From positions 1 through 41,995 of IMG/VR virus record IMGVR_UViG_3300042691_027374: 41,995 bases of DNA; one strand, given 5' to 3'. The DNA comes from a virus. The translations under genes were made by a program, and so were the position numbers. Under the pieces are notes generated by a model. The model had not been told where the DNA came from. It made no database searches and worked only from the letters and a program-made list of their open reading frames with translations. Position 1 is the stretch's first letter. Each line of letters opens with the position of its first letter. Below are positions 20,995 to 30,449 of this stretch, one piece after another.

Positions 20995-22508
20995 GGCTTG
21001 AGATCAGCAGCGGTAAAGCCAAGTGCCGTCAGCTTGGTGCGGCACAAAGTAGGGTCATCCCAGTCCCAGCCGAATACAACTTCAAAGTCGTTCACACCAT
21101 TGAGTGCGACGTTATAGCGTCGGGCGCTGGTAAAGCTGGAAGCCGAAATAGCCGTATCAATATCTTCAGGAGCTGTGGTGCTCACATCAAATCCAACCGT
21201 TTCCTCTTCGACACAGCTGGAGCTGTTAACGCAGGGGGCTAGGTACTTACGAGGCGCGTTAGCAAAGTAGTTCTGACGCATCCAGGCATACGTCTGTGCT
21301 GTAGCTGAAGTCAAATTCATGGCAGGCCCCAAAAAGCGGTATACAGCGGGAGTGAAGTAGTTGCCGTCGTGGGTTTCTTCATTTAGACGCCCTAGGCCGA
21401 ATTGCTGGGCAAGCACGTCGTTACGTGCTGGGTAGTTGCCGTGCAGTTTGCTTTCGGCGTGAACGGTGTAGTCAAAGCTGGGTACATCGGTATAGCCGTA
21501 TGTCACTGGGCCGTTGTAATTACTGGGTTCGCTGGAGGAACCTGCCACGTCAGCGTACTCAAAGCGGGTGTAAAGCGAGGAGGTGAGCACTTCTTGGGTG
21601 CTGTTTACCGCTAGCGGCGGATGCAAGGCGCGAATCGCGGTGTCTAATGCTTCAGGAACGTCTAGCTGGCGCACGTTGGAGGTGTCAACGTAGAAAGCAA
21701 AAATCTCGTAACGCTGGCGTTGCTCGGTGTTGTAAACCGTCTCCCGTACATCAAAGATGCTTTCCCGGTCGTAATAGGTGCCAGCTTGGCCACCGCACCC
21801 AGAGCTGGTGACTCGTGGATTTGTTGATGTGCGGTCCACACGACTTGTCCTTTCATACACCGTCAGCAGCCGCAGCTTGCTGTAGACATAGACAAAGATG
21901 CAGGCTTTCTGGCCGATGGGAAGCAGGTAAAAGTCGGAGTCGTCGTAGTCCTGGCTGGTGACCCGTGGGATAACAGAATCCGTCCATGACATGGTGGGCG
22001 GTGTTCCGGGGCCAGTTTGGAAGGTATAGCCACAGGGGTACTCCGACGTGTAGTTATTGCCGAAGAAATTAGGTGTAGCTGAGTAGGTAACAAAGCCCAG
22101 TACAGATTCAGATCCGCTGCTGGTATCGGAAGGAGTTGGCTGATTGGTGGCTGCAGCACCACTGGGTTCTAGCGTGTCCACCACAACCTTCTGTGCCAGC
22201 CCTGGAATACCGACCGTCAGACGGAACGTGCTTGCCGGCACGGCCGAAATGATCTGGGTGGTGTACTGCACGCCCATCGTGCTACCGACTGCTTTGCGTT
22301 GAGCAGCAGGGCGCCGCTCAACGCCGGTATCGGGGTTGCCGCCATTGGGCGGCTGCAGCGTTGTCGGCTGCCCTTCAGCCGTGGCAGTCGCTGTTGTGCG
22401 TGCGTCACGCTCGCGCTGCAGTTGTGCCTCACGATTGGCCTGTTGTACCTGACGCGCACTGGCCAGCAACGCATCACTGCTGCTGGTGACCGTGATGCGG
22501 GTGCTCAT
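20991..22508 (-). CDS. Large tail/virion protein, unknown family
   Basis: 505 aa. Residues about 12-60 are a charged helix followed by a Thr/Gln/Pro linker. About 85-505 is an aromatic, Tyr/Ser/Thr-rich beta-type region (FGNNYTSEYPCGYTFQ, DYDDSDFYLLPIGQKACIFVYVYSKL) with several cysteines (SSGCGG, APCVNSSSCVEE). Lower GC than neighbours. Probably a tail-tip or receptor-binding protein from its place between hub and fibres. Confidence 0.6.
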   Translation of the reverse strand: MSTRITVTSSSDALLASARQVQQANREAQLQRERDARTTATATAEGQPTTLQPPNGGNPDTGVERRPAAQRKAVGSTMGVQYTTQIISAVPASTFRLTVGIPGLAQKVVVDTLEPSGAAATNQPTPSDTSSGSESVLGFVTYSATPNFFGNNYTSEYPCGYTFQTGPGTPPTMSWTDSVIPRVTSQDYDDSDFYLLPIGQKACIFVYVYSKLRLLTVYERTSRVDRTSTNPRVTSSGCGGQAGTYYDRESIFDVRETVYNTEQRQRYEIFAFYVDTSNVRQLDVPEALDTAIRALHPPLAVNSTQEVLTSSLYTRFEYADVAGSSSEPSNYNGPVTYGYTDVPSFDYTVHAESKLHGNYPARNDVLAQQFGLGRLNEETHDGNYFTPAVYRFLGPAMNLTSATAQTYAWMRQNYFANAPRKYLAPCVNSSSCVEEETVGFDVSTTAPEDIDTAISASSFTSARRYNVALNGVNDFEVVFGWDWDDPTLCRTKLTALGFTAADLKP

Positions 22509-22511
22509 GGA

Positions 22512-22916
22512 TCAGTCGTCCTGCACCAACGTGATCACATAGGTCTTGGATTGTCCAGCGGCCAAGGTGATCGACGGCGATTCAGCCACGGTGCTGTGCA
22601 GGTAGGTCTCAGTGCCGATCCGCACGCAGATGGTGTCGTAGCTGAAGCCAGAGCCGCTGCTGGTGAAGGTGGCCGTGATGGCGGGCAGTTCATAACGGGC
22701 GTCACCCGCATCCCAAGCGCCGGTGCCGATGGTGCCGGTCACAGGGGCATAGCCGTTGGCGCTGGCGACTTCCACCGCCTGCCAAGCGGCGTAGGTGGAA
22801 TTAGCGGACAGGCTGCCGTCATTGGTGGCGAGAAACACCTCATAGGCGCGACCCTCCAAGCACAGCGCAGCCTGCCGTTGCAGTTCCTTCTGACTGATCG
22901 AGAGCGTGATGGCCAT
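22512..22916 (-). CDS. Tail-associated hypothetical protein
   Basis: 134 aa: MAITLSISQKELQRQAALCL then GRAYEVFLATN and beta-rich C-terminus (YLHSTVAESPSITLAAGQSKTY). It shares ...SITLAAG(Q/E)S with the next protein, so the two are related tail proteins. 3 nt separate it from each neighbour. Confidence 0.6.
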   Translation of the reverse strand: MAITLSISQKELQRQAALCLEGRAYEVFLATNDGSLSANSTYAAWQAVEVASANGYAPVTGTIGTGAWDAGDARYELPAITATFTSSGSGFSYDTICVRIGTETYLHSTVAESPSITLAAGQSKTYVITLVQDD

Positions 22917-22918
22917 GA

Positions 22919-23341
22919 TCAGGCAAGGGTGAGGACACCGGTGGTCGGATCAAAGTCCACAGCGAAGGATTCACCTGCGGCAAGGGTGATGCTGGAGCCG
23001 TAATCCCACCAGCCGATCAGCTCCTTGTTGCTGGCGGTGTCGTTGTAGAGCACGGCATAACGGAATGGGCCGATGCTGCCGCCGCTGGCGGTCCAGGTGG
23101 CGGGGTCGCCTAACACCAGCTTGTAGGTGCCGGAGCTTTGCGTTGAGCTAGTCACCGAGGCGGTATTGCCACCGGCGGTGTAGCCGTTGCCCCCACTTAG
23201 CTCAGTGAGGTCCGCTTTCACCGAATTGGTAGCGACCGGCGCGGTGTTGGTGAGCAGCACCTTGAGCGTGTCAGCGCCGAGATCATGCTTCTTCTCGGCC
23301 AATGCCTCCACGAAGCTATTGAACTTGTTAAACGACGCCAT
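22919..23341 (-). CDS. Tail-associated beta-sandwich protein
   Basis: 140 aa: MASFNKFNSFVEALAEKKHDLGADTLK..., then KVLLTNTAPVATNSV, YAVLYNDTASNKELIGWWDYG and SITLAAGESFAVDFD. This sequence style is widespread next to tail hub genes in siphophages of many hosts. Role is presumably structural. A late motif lies 18 nt upstream. Confidence 0.7.
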   Translation of the reverse strand: MASFNKFNSFVEALAEKKHDLGADTLKVLLTNTAPVATNSVKADLTELSGGNGYTAGGNTASVTSSTQSSGTYKLVLGDPATWTASGGSIGPFRYAVLYNDTASNKELIGWWDYGSSITLAAGESFAVDFDPTTGVLTLA

Positions 23342-23359
23342 GAGGCCGGAGCTTTGGGG

Positions 23360-23369
23360 CTAGGTTGCC
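23360..23369 (-). promoter_or_regulatory. Late motif GGCAACCTAG
   Basis: Minus orientation, 18 nt before the ATG at 23341, after the stop of the hub gene. Confidence 0.55.
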
Positions 23370-23384
23370 GCCATTGCGTGTAGG

Positions 23385-26300
23385 TCACACACCTTTGATC
23401 TGGATGTTGATGCCTCCATGGTTTGGGTTGTTTAGGGTATCCGTTGCGGCATGAGTAGAAGTGACGGTTGTGGCGTTGCGGGTGTAACCACCAGAGATCC
23501 GGGCATTTGCTTTTGGAGAGTCGGTTATTTGAGTCAGGCTTGAATCTGCCGCCGACTGGCTGTACGTCTCCGATCCACTGGATTGCGCGTAAACCCAAGT
23601 AAAGACAGTGAGATTCAGCCTGTCTGCAACCGTTGAGATTGTTGCTGTTGTTCCATTTCCATAGTTTTCACTAACGGTATCGATCTGGCCAAAACGCACC
23701 GACGCGCTGAGCCATGCGTTTCTCGTGCTCGTGGCGGCCGTCCATGTGTAAGTTGCAGGCTCGCTTGCAGAAGCAGTCTTTGTGTAAACCAGCAGGTTTT
23801 GCTGGACACCGCTGATCATAATAGAGCTTGTATATGTGCCCTGCAGCGTCCAACCAGAAGGCACGGTCAACGTGCCTCGGTCGTTCCGCCACATCAACAC
23901 TGCAATTAGCAAGTCTCCTTGTGCATTTGAAGGAACAGTTACAACCGCCGACGTGTCAGCCGTAGCATCGGAGTTGATCTGCGATCCAATAAGTTGAGGT
24001 TTAGCAATCGAAGGCTTGCCGTCAACTAAGTAGGTAGCGCTATCTGCTCTTAATCGAAGAGAGCGAGTTAGAGTAGCGACTTGGCCATCAAAGGTGAAAG
24101 TTCCGTTATTAGCAGGCGCAATAATTCCTTTCCGGTAGCCAGCGCCTTGGCCGCTCAACGCAAAGCTGCCAGCGCCTGCAGCCAGTGGTGCCCGCTGCAG
24201 CGCCACAATGGCGTTCTGGCCCGTGGCAGCGAAGGTGCCGAAGTTGGTGCCGATTCGGTAGTCACGGATTGAGCCGGCGCCGTAACCGTTCAGCACCAGG
24301 CTGCCCGCACCGCCTGCAATCCCGCGCCGGTAGGTCAAGGTTGCGCTCTGCCCCGTCAGCGTCAATGCCCCAACCGCTGCTTCAAGCCGGCTACCGGCCA
24401 CCAAGCCTGCGCGGGTGCGCAGCACCAACGCTTCACTACCGCGATCCAAGCCATAGGGGTAGTCAGTGATCGCTGCGCTGCTGCGGCTCACTCCTTCCAC
24501 CAGCACCGACTCGATGTAGGGCGGCAGGACTGTGGTGGGGGTGATCACGGCGCTGAAGGTCACACAGGTTTCCGAATCAGGGCTGCCGCTGGTCGGTGTG
24601 TACGGCAGGGGCAGGCTGGTGGTGCCCGGTGCCAACGGCACCCAACTGCTGGCTAGGTTGGTGCCGGACGTTGCACTCACCGCACCCCACAGCAGGGCAT
24701 CGGTGGAGGCCACGATGCCGCTGGCGTCAAACGCCCAGCTGGTGCCATTGACGCGGTAGGCGCCGGTGATGCCCGATGCCTGCAGATACAGCGGGTCGAA
24801 GGGGCGTTTGGGCAGTTGCTCGGGTGCCAGCTGCAAGCTCACGCCACTGCGGTTGCCCAGCAGCAGCTTGTTTTGGATGCGTCCGTAACGCAGCGCTTTT
24901 TCCTTGGCGTCACTCGGCACGCTGCTGAACGCACCACTGCTTTCATCCCAAGTGATCTCGTCGTCTGGGGCGTAGGGCACGGTGAACTCGGTGACGGCCG
25001 TGCTGGTGGTGCTGCCGGTCACCCAAGCGATCTCGGCCTTCTGCTCGGTGACGGTGGGTTTCTCGTTGGCGGTGTTGTTGCGCTCGGCTTCGCTGGGGCG
25101 CTTTTGCAGCCCGTACTCACGCTGGGTGTGCAGGCTGGTGTCGGCACCGATGTAGACCTGCCGGCGGGCCAGGTTCAGCAGCGACGCAATGCTGTTGGTG
25201 AGGTCAGCGGTATCAAGGTCTTGGGCGCGGGTGGCGAGATCCTGCTGGCCGGAGACCGTTTGCGAGCGAGAGATGCTGCGCTTGGTGATCGTCTTAGAGA
25301 TGCCGCTGGTGGTGTCGGTTTCGTATTCGACAACCACCGTGGAATCCAGTTCAGCAGCAATGGTGTCGAACTCTTCCAGCGAACCGGTGTCGTCGATGTA
25401 AGTGTCGATGTTGAGGCTGCCGGCTAGCTCCAGCTCCGAGAAGTAGTTGTAGGTGGTCTGCGACTTCACCACATCGGCACCATCGGGCACATCGGTTTTG
25501 CAGAGGTTGGCGAGGCCGGTGTGCTCTTCTGCCGCACTGCTCAGGGCCGCTTTGATCTCAGTGACCCCGCCACCAACCAGCTGCACCGACAGCAGATTGA
25601 CGTTGTTAGCAGGGGCCGCAGCCTTTTCGTACTCAATCACCTCACGCACCAACTTGGCGGTGGGCAGGTTCCACGAGCTGCCGCTGCGCAGGGCATCACT
25701 GGCCCAGCGGTTGTTGGTTTCTGCCGAGGAGACCAGATTCAGCGAGATCGACTCGATCTTGCGGTCCCACACGTCGTAGCGCGTGGCCGTGAAGCTGTAG
25801 GGGTAGAAAACATCGCTGTCGGTGACGGTGGCACCGGCGTCGTTGGTGTAGCTGACGCTGACTTCCGAGGGCGCACCGAAGACTTCCTCGATTTCCCAGC
25901 TGCGCTTGAGGTAGCCGTCGCCATACAGATCGTCTGGCGGCAGCAGGCGGAGGCTGCTGAAGCGGACCACCACGCTCTCGCCGGGCAGGTCACCGACGCC
26001 GATGGGGCCAAGGTCCACCACATCAGCCGGGGTGATCACAGGGCCGGTGGCTGTGTCCTGCGTCAGGTCCAGAAACTGCAGCGTTTCGCTGCTGTCGAGA
26101 TAGCCGACATAGCCCTCGGATTGCAGCAGGTCGCTCATCACCTGGATGAAGCCCGGCGTCAGGTCAAACTGCTCTAGGGAGAACTTGTTGGTGAGCGGGA
26201 TGGCCGCGCTGTCCAGCTCCAGCGCATCAAGGCACTGCTGGAACACGTAGTCCGCGCTGATCGGCAGCATTGCCTTGAGGAACACCTTGCACGGCACATC

Positions 26301-26636
26301 GCTGTGCTCGTCTTTGGCGTTGGGATCCTCAACAGGTGGCTTGCGGTTTTCGAGGTAGGTCAGCTTGCAGCCCAGCTGCACCGTGGTGGTGCGGCGAAAC
26401 GGATCGGCAAAGCTGCTCAGCACCCGCAGCACCCGTGGAATCGTGTAGGTGCTGCCGCCTTTGTCGTAGGTAAACGTCACTTCAGTGCCGACCACAGGCG
26501 TTTGGGTGCCGTTGAGCACCACCTCGCCACGGGTCTTGATTAGGCCGTTGCCCTGCAGGTAGTCATCAGCAAAGCTGCCGCTGATCACGGTGCCGAGGCT
26601 GCAGCTGACTTCAGCGCGGATGTCGATGGCCATCAC
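23385..26636 (-). CDS. Large tail hub/baseplate protein with tandem GQxA repeats
   Basis: 1083 aa. The N-terminal about 300 residues (IRAEVSCSLGTVISGSF, RTTTVQLGCKLTYLENRKPP) look like a tail-hub (gp27-type) core. The middle is beta-rich. At roughly 760-880 there are about six repeats of some 20 residues with the core G(S/T)(F/L)xLxGQxAxL (e.g. GALTLTGQSATLTYRR, GSFALSGQGAGYRKG, GTFTFDGQVATLTRS). The last about 200 residues (QGDLLIAVLMWRND, VPSGWTLQGTYTSS) form an Ig/lectin-like domain of lower GC, a likely receptor-contacting tip. Overlaps the upstream gene by 4 nt. Confidence 0.7.
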   Translation of the reverse strand: MMAIDIRAEVSCSLGTVISGSFADDYLQGNGLIKTRGEVVLNGTQTPVVGTEVTFTYDKGGSTYTIPRVLRVLSSFADPFRRTTTVQLGCKLTYLENRKPPVEDPNAKDEHSDVPCKVFLKAMLPISADYVFQQCLDALELDSAAIPLTNKFSLEQFDLTPGFIQVMSDLLQSEGYVGYLDSSETLQFLDLTQDTATGPVITPADVVDLGPIGVGDLPGESVVVRFSSLRLLPPDDLYGDGYLKRSWEIEEVFGAPSEVSVSYTNDAGATVTDSDVFYPYSFTATRYDVWDRKIESISLNLVSSAETNNRWASDALRSGSSWNLPTAKLVREVIEYEKAAAPANNVNLLSVQLVGGGVTEIKAALSSAAEEHTGLANLCKTDVPDGADVVKSQTTYNYFSELELAGSLNIDTYIDDTGSLEEFDTIAAELDSTVVVEYETDTTSGISKTITKRSISRSQTVSGQQDLATRAQDLDTADLTNSIASLLNLARRQVYIGADTSLHTQREYGLQKRPSEAERNNTANEKPTVTEQKAEIAWVTGSTTSTAVTEFTVPYAPDDEITWDESSGAFSSVPSDAKEKALRYGRIQNKLLLGNRSGVSLQLAPEQLPKRPFDPLYLQASGITGAYRVNGTSWAFDASGIVASTDALLWGAVSATSGTNLASSWVPLAPGTTSLPLPYTPTSGSPDSETCVTFSAVITPTTVLPPYIESVLVEGVSRSSAAITDYPYGLDRGSEALVLRTRAGLVAGSRLEAAVGALTLTGQSATLTYRRGIAGGAGSLVLNGYGAGSIRDYRIGTNFGTFAATGQNAIVALQRAPLAAGAGSFALSGQGAGYRKGIIAPANNGTFTFDGQVATLTRSLRLRADSATYLVDGKPSIAKPQLIGSQINSDATADTSAVVTVPSNAQGDLLIAVLMWRNDRGTLTVPSGWTLQGTYTSSIMISGVQQNLLVYTKTASASEPATYTWTAATSTRNAWLSASVRFGQIDTVSENYGNGTTATISTVADRLNLTVFTWVYAQSSGSETYSQSAADSSLTQITDSPKANARISGGYTRNATTVTSTHAATDTLNNPNHGGINIQIKGV

Positions 26637-27382
26637 TTCACCTCCGCCACTTCAACGCTGACCGTGTAGCGGGTGCTTTTAACGCCGCTGCTGATGATCA
26701 CCTCAGCGCTGGCACTGGGTGCGCTGATCGGGAAGTAGCTGCCGGTGCTGGGGGTGCTGGCGACGGCGGTTTCGTACCAGCTCCGCACCGCCGTCCAGCC
26801 GCTGCTATCGGTGGTGCCCTCAATGCGGCGCACGCGAGTGGCGGTCAAAGCGCCAGAGATGTAGTGCGTGCCGCTAGCAGTCAGCTGCAACTGGGGGGTG
26901 TCTTGATAGGTCTCCATCGGAGACAGCAGCGTGAGCGTGGCGCTGCCGAGCGTCACGGTGCCCAGGCTTGGGATGGTGGCCTCACTGCGCTGGCGGTTCT
27001 TCTCCTCTTGGCGCAGCAGCACGGCTAGCGCTTGCGCGGCATCCACCAGCTCGCAGGTGGCCTGGATGTAGGGGCCGGCTTGCTCGCCTGTCGGTGCAGC
27101 GGTGAACCAACAGCCGATCCCGCTCCAGCTGATCCCGTTGGCGCTGGCGGTCAGGCTGACGGTGGTGCCGACCGTGCCGCTGCTGAGCGTGTCGGCATCG
27201 GTGATGCGGGTGTCGCGCCAGGTGTTGTAGACGCTGAGGAGGGACTGCCACTCGCTGGTGGTGAGTAGGCCGCTGACGGTCCACTTACGGGCGGTGAGGC
27301 CAGCACTGGTGTCGGTTTCGTCGTAGCCAAATGGCTGGGCGATCAGCTTGCTGGTGCTGAAGGCGCCGATTGAGATGCTCAT
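26633..27382 (-). CDS. Distal-tail-like protein
   Basis: 249 aa: MSISIGAFSTSKLIAQPFGYDET, RKWTVSGLLTTSEWQSLLSVYNTW, VRRIEGTTDSSGWTAVRSWYE. Between tape measure and hub, the normal location of a distal tail protein that starts the baseplate. Both ends overlap neighbours by 4 nt, so the three genes form one coupled unit. Confidence 0.6.
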   Translation of the reverse strand: MSISIGAFSTSKLIAQPFGYDETDTSAGLTARKWTVSGLLTTSEWQSLLSVYNTWRDTRITDADTLSSGTVGTTVSLTASANGISWSGIGCWFTAAPTGEQAGPYIQATCELVDAAQALAVLLRQEEKNRQRSEATIPSLGTVTLGSATLTLLSPMETYQDTPQLQLTASGTHYISGALTATRVRRIEGTTDSSGWTAVRSWYETAVASTPSTGSYFPISAPSASAEVIISSGVKSTRYTVSVEVAEVK

Positions 27383-29553
27383 TGGTAAACCCCCTCGCGG
27401 ACGACATCACCGGAGGCGCTGCCGCCGGGCACACTCACGTAGACGTTCCAATCCTTGTCGGCTAGCGCTTGGGTCGCGGTGGCAAGGTCAGTGTTGACGG
27501 TGACAAGGCTTTGGTTGATCGTCGCAAGGTCGTTCTGTGCCTTGCCAAGGTCCACACGGCTTTGAGCGAGGTCTTGCTCCAGCCTTGTTTGCTGGCGATC
27601 TGCTTGGATTAGGCGCAAGATCGCGTTGTTGCGGTCTTCGTTGGTGCCGGACAGCGTGAAGTTGAGATTGCGGCGGTTGGCGATTTCTTGCACAATCGGT
27701 CGTAGCTCATCAGCCAGTGCTGCTTGACGATCAGCAACCTGCTGTCCTGACATAAACTCATTGAGCCCGCCACCGCTGGTGTTCTGAAGCTGTTGGAGCT
27801 GCGTAACAGTGTCTTCAATCCCACGGCTAATTGCTTGTACTGAGTCCTGCGCCGACTTAAAGGCATCAATAAGATCGGCCTTGGTCTTAGCTGCTGCTAA
27901 CTGGACGTTTTCAGCCGCAATCCGAGATGCGTTGAGCAAGCCTTCACGCTTCTTGGCATCTTCTGCTTGACCAGCACGAAGAGCAGCCTGCGCATCGCGC
28001 TCAGCACGCTTGGCATCCTCTAACGCTTTAATTGCCTGCAGAGCACCGATGCCCTTGTCTGTCAAGGCACCGCGCTGAGACTGGATGGCTAGCTCATCTT
28101 GTATCGAAGCAATCTGATTGGCCGTTTTCACAGTTTCAAGCCACGTTTTACTGGCATCCATGACACCAGATGCTGCTTTTTGACCACCCTTTGCAAGTTC
28201 TTTGCCTGCCTGCTTTCCAGCCTCTGGCAATGCCTTGTTGATCTCGGCTAGATCTTTAGCTAGGAGGGCTTTAATAATGTCCTCACGCACACCAGTAGCC
28301 GAACCCGTAAAGGCCTTGTCTTTGAACTCTGGGCCAACGCTGGCTCCTGATACTGACACAGAACCAAAGAAGCCTGTTCCCTTGATGCCAAGCGGGCCTA
28401 GGTTGGCAGCCACTAAATCTGTAGCTTGCTTCTCACGGGCCAGCACCTTTTCTGGCGCCAGCGCCGCCACTTGATTCAGCTTGCTTAGGATGTCATTGAT
28501 GCTCTTGATGAACCCTCCAAACAAGGGTGTCAAGGTTGTATCCAGCGTCGTAGCCAAATTAGAAAAGCCATTGCCAATCTGCTGCAAACCGCCGCTAATG
28601 GTTTTGGCATTGATCTCTGAGGCCGATGCCGCTTGGCCAGCAGCTTGGCTTTGCTTGTCCAGTAGCTCGTTGTATTTAGCCAATCGGTCATTCAATAGCG
28701 GTTGAATAGCAGCCTGTGCCTCAACGCTTCCCAACAGCACTGCCAGCTTGTCAGCCGAGCCACCGGTCTTTTGCTGCACATCAGCCAACACCGCAGCAAA
28801 ACCCTTGGACTGCAACGCTGCAACGCTGTAATCCAGGCCCAAGGATGCAGCCAACTCCTTGGCTTGCTCACTTGGCTTGATGATGCTGCTGATCGCTTGA
28901 CGGAGACCGGTGAACGTCTGAGCAACAGGCACACCACGAAGAGTGGCAGTCGCCACTGCGGCATTTAACTCATCAATGCTGACACCCGCTGCAGCCGCGA
29001 TGGAGCTGATCGTACCGATCTGCGCTGCGTATTGACGCACGGTAATCACACCGTCCGCCTGCGTCTGCACAAACTTATCAACAATGTCGGTTGCCGATGA
29101 TGCACTGAGGCCGTAAGCGTTCAGCACACCGGTCAATGCGCTGGCCACATCATTGACATCAGCAAAGCCACCTTTGGCGCCTAGAGCAGAAGCGCGAAGT
29201 ATGTCCGTCGCCTCAGAAGCGGACGCAAAGCCAGAGCTGGCCACGTCATAGGCCGCCTTGGTCAGGTCGATCTGACTGATGTTGCTATCTAGCTCAGCGG
29301 ACAACGCACGCAGTCGCTTGCCTAGTTCGTCAGAGTCAACGCCAAGGGTGCGTACAGCAGCACTGGCCTCATCCAGCTGCTTGACCTGATTGCCAATAAA
29401 GGCCAAGCCACCGCCGATGGTGGTTGCAACGCCAAGACTGGCGACGACATTACGAAACGATTCAGCCGCCGTCTGTGCGCTTTTGAGGCCAGCCTGAAAG
29501 CGGGAGTCATCAACGCTGAGCGTCAATACAGCAGCGCCCAGACTCTCGGCCAC
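27379..29553 (-). CDS. Tail tape-measure protein
   Basis: 724 aa from GTG 29553. N-terminal AAVLTLSVDDSRFQAGL and the TP901-type core (LTKAAYDVASSGFASASEATDIL, LNAYGLSASSATDIVDKFVQTQ, VPVAQTFTGLRQAISSI) identify the family. Helical, Ala/Gln-rich C-terminal half with long coiled coils (about 490-710). It sets tail length. Lower GC than its neighbours. It starts 20 nt after its own late motif and downstream of a terminator at 30450-30476, so it is transcribed separately from the tail tube gene. Confidence 0.88.
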   Translation of the reverse strand: MAESLGAAVLTLSVDDSRFQAGLKSAQTAAESFRNVVASLGVATTIGGGLAFIGNQVKQLDEASAAVRTLGVDSDELGKRLRALSAELDSNISQIDLTKAAYDVASSGFASASEATDILRASALGAKGGFADVNDVASALTGVLNAYGLSASSATDIVDKFVQTQADGVITVRQYAAQIGTISSIAAAAGVSIDELNAAVATATLRGVPVAQTFTGLRQAISSIIKPSEQAKELAASLGLDYSVAALQSKGFAAVLADVQQKTGGSADKLAVLLGSVEAQAAIQPLLNDRLAKYNELLDKQSQAAGQAASASEINAKTISGGLQQIGNGFSNLATTLDTTLTPLFGGFIKSINDILSKLNQVAALAPEKVLAREKQATDLVAANLGPLGIKGTGFFGSVSVSGASVGPEFKDKAFTGSATGVREDIIKALLAKDLAEINKALPEAGKQAGKELAKGGQKAASGVMDASKTWLETVKTANQIASIQDELAIQSQRGALTDKGIGALQAIKALEDAKRAERDAQAALRAGQAEDAKKREGLLNASRIAAENVQLAAAKTKADLIDAFKSAQDSVQAISRGIEDTVTQLQQLQNTSGGGLNEFMSGQQVADRQAALADELRPIVQEIANRRNLNFTLSGTNEDRNNAILRLIQADRQQTRLEQDLAQSRVDLGKAQNDLATINQSLVTVNTDLATATQALADKDWNVYVSVPGGSASGDVVREGVYQ

Positions 29554-29573
29554 AACTCAGCTTCTCGTTGCTT

Positions 29574-29583
29574 TTAGGTTGCC
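29574..29583 (-). promoter_or_regulatory. Late motif GGCAACCTAA, leftward
   Basis: 20 nt before the tape-measure GTG. It forms an inverted pair with the copy at 29594-29603 in the 53-bp divergent gap. Confidence 0.6.
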
Positions 29584-29593
29584 TCTCAAACGC

Positions 29594-29603
29594 GGGAACC
29601 TAG
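29594..29603 (+). promoter_or_regulatory. Late motif GGGAACCTAG, rightward
   Basis: Plus orientation, ends 3 nt before the ATG at 29607. If it is a promoter the transcript would be nearly leaderless, or the true start lies downstream. Confidence 0.5.
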
Positions 29604-29606
29604 GCC

Positions 29607-30002
29607 ATGACAAGTGCTCTCGCTGCGCTCGCCAACGCCACGGCGACCTTTACTGTGCCCACCGTTGGCACCATGACTGATCCGACAACCGGCAATGTGG
29701 TGCCGGCATCAGAGACCGTCACCGTCAGCTTGTACTTACGCGAAGCGGGCAGCAGCAGCGCTGGCTTTCCTGGCGTTGATACAGACGTAGAGACCTATGA
29801 GGGCTATGCCGTCAGCCCGCAGGCATTGGATGCCCGCATCAAGGCAGGCATCACCGGGACGCTGAACTTTGCTGGTCAAGGTGTCATTGAATGCGAGGTG
29901 ATCAACGGCCGTTTTCCCTACGGCAGCACCGGCCTGATCGGCAGCACGTTGCAGCAGGTGCTGGGCGACAAGATCCGCTTGGCCCGCTACGTGCAGGGCT
30001 GA
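29607..30002 (+). CDS. Tail/neck-region protein on the opposite strand
   Basis: 131 aa: Ala/Thr-rich N-terminus (MTSALAALANATATFTVP) and ITGTLNFAGQGVIECEVINGRFPYG. It resembles small head-tail joining proteins in size and composition, but I do not recognise the family. It is read against the surrounding late genes. The stop overlaps the next ATG (TGATG). Confidence 0.55.
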   Translation: MTSALAALANATATFTVPTVGTMTDPTTGNVVPASETVTVSLYLREAGSSSAGFPGVDTDVETYEGYAVSPQALDARIKAGITGTLNFAGQGVIECEVINGRFPYGSTGLIGSTLQQVLGDKIRLARYVQG

Positions 30003-30448
30003 TGGCGGTTCAGGTCCGTGCTTCATTCCGCCTGACGGGCTGGAACGCCAATCAACTGAAGCTGCGGGTGCCGCAGATCTTGGGCACCTACCAGACGGTG
30101 CTGGACAAGCAGCTCAAAGCTGAGATCCAATCGCCGCAGTTCGGCTGGCCTCGGGAAACCAAACGCCGCAATGGCGCCACTGTCAGCAGCCCCCGCGACA
30201 TCGTGGACCTTGGCGGCTTCCTGCGCTCTCAGCGCCGCAACTTTGACGGTCGCACCACAATCACCTTTACGTGGGATGCCAAGAGCAAAGGCGGGTTTGC
30301 CTATGCTCCGCTGATCCTCACCGGCTACACCACCAGCAAGGGCACGCTGGTGCCGGGGCGCAACTGGATCAAGCCGGCGCTAGAGAATGCCCCGCTCGAT
30401 ACCTACTTCGCAGATCAGTGGCGCAAGCTGAGCGGCATGAGCCTCTAA
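30002..30448 (+). CDS. HK97 gp10-like minor tail/neck protein
   Basis: 148 aa. ASFRLTGWNANQLKLRVPQILGT, DIVDLGGFLRSQRRNF, FAYAPLILTGYTTSKGTLVPGRNW and IKPALENAPLDTYF match the neck/tail-completion type (HK97 gp10 family): a substrate-like helix, then Y-x-P-x-I-L-x-G-Y and PGRNWIKPAL. It normally sits between connector and tail tube genes on the same strand. Here it lies just past the tail tube gene and inverted, convergent with it. Confidence 0.65.
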   Translation: MAVQVRASFRLTGWNANQLKLRVPQILGTYQTVLDKQLKAEIQSPQFGWPRETKRRNGATVSSPRDIVDLGGFLRSQRRNFDGRTTITFTWDAKSKGGFAYAPLILTGYTTSKGTLVPGRNWIKPALENAPLDTYFADQWRKLSGMSL

Positions 30449-30449
30449 C

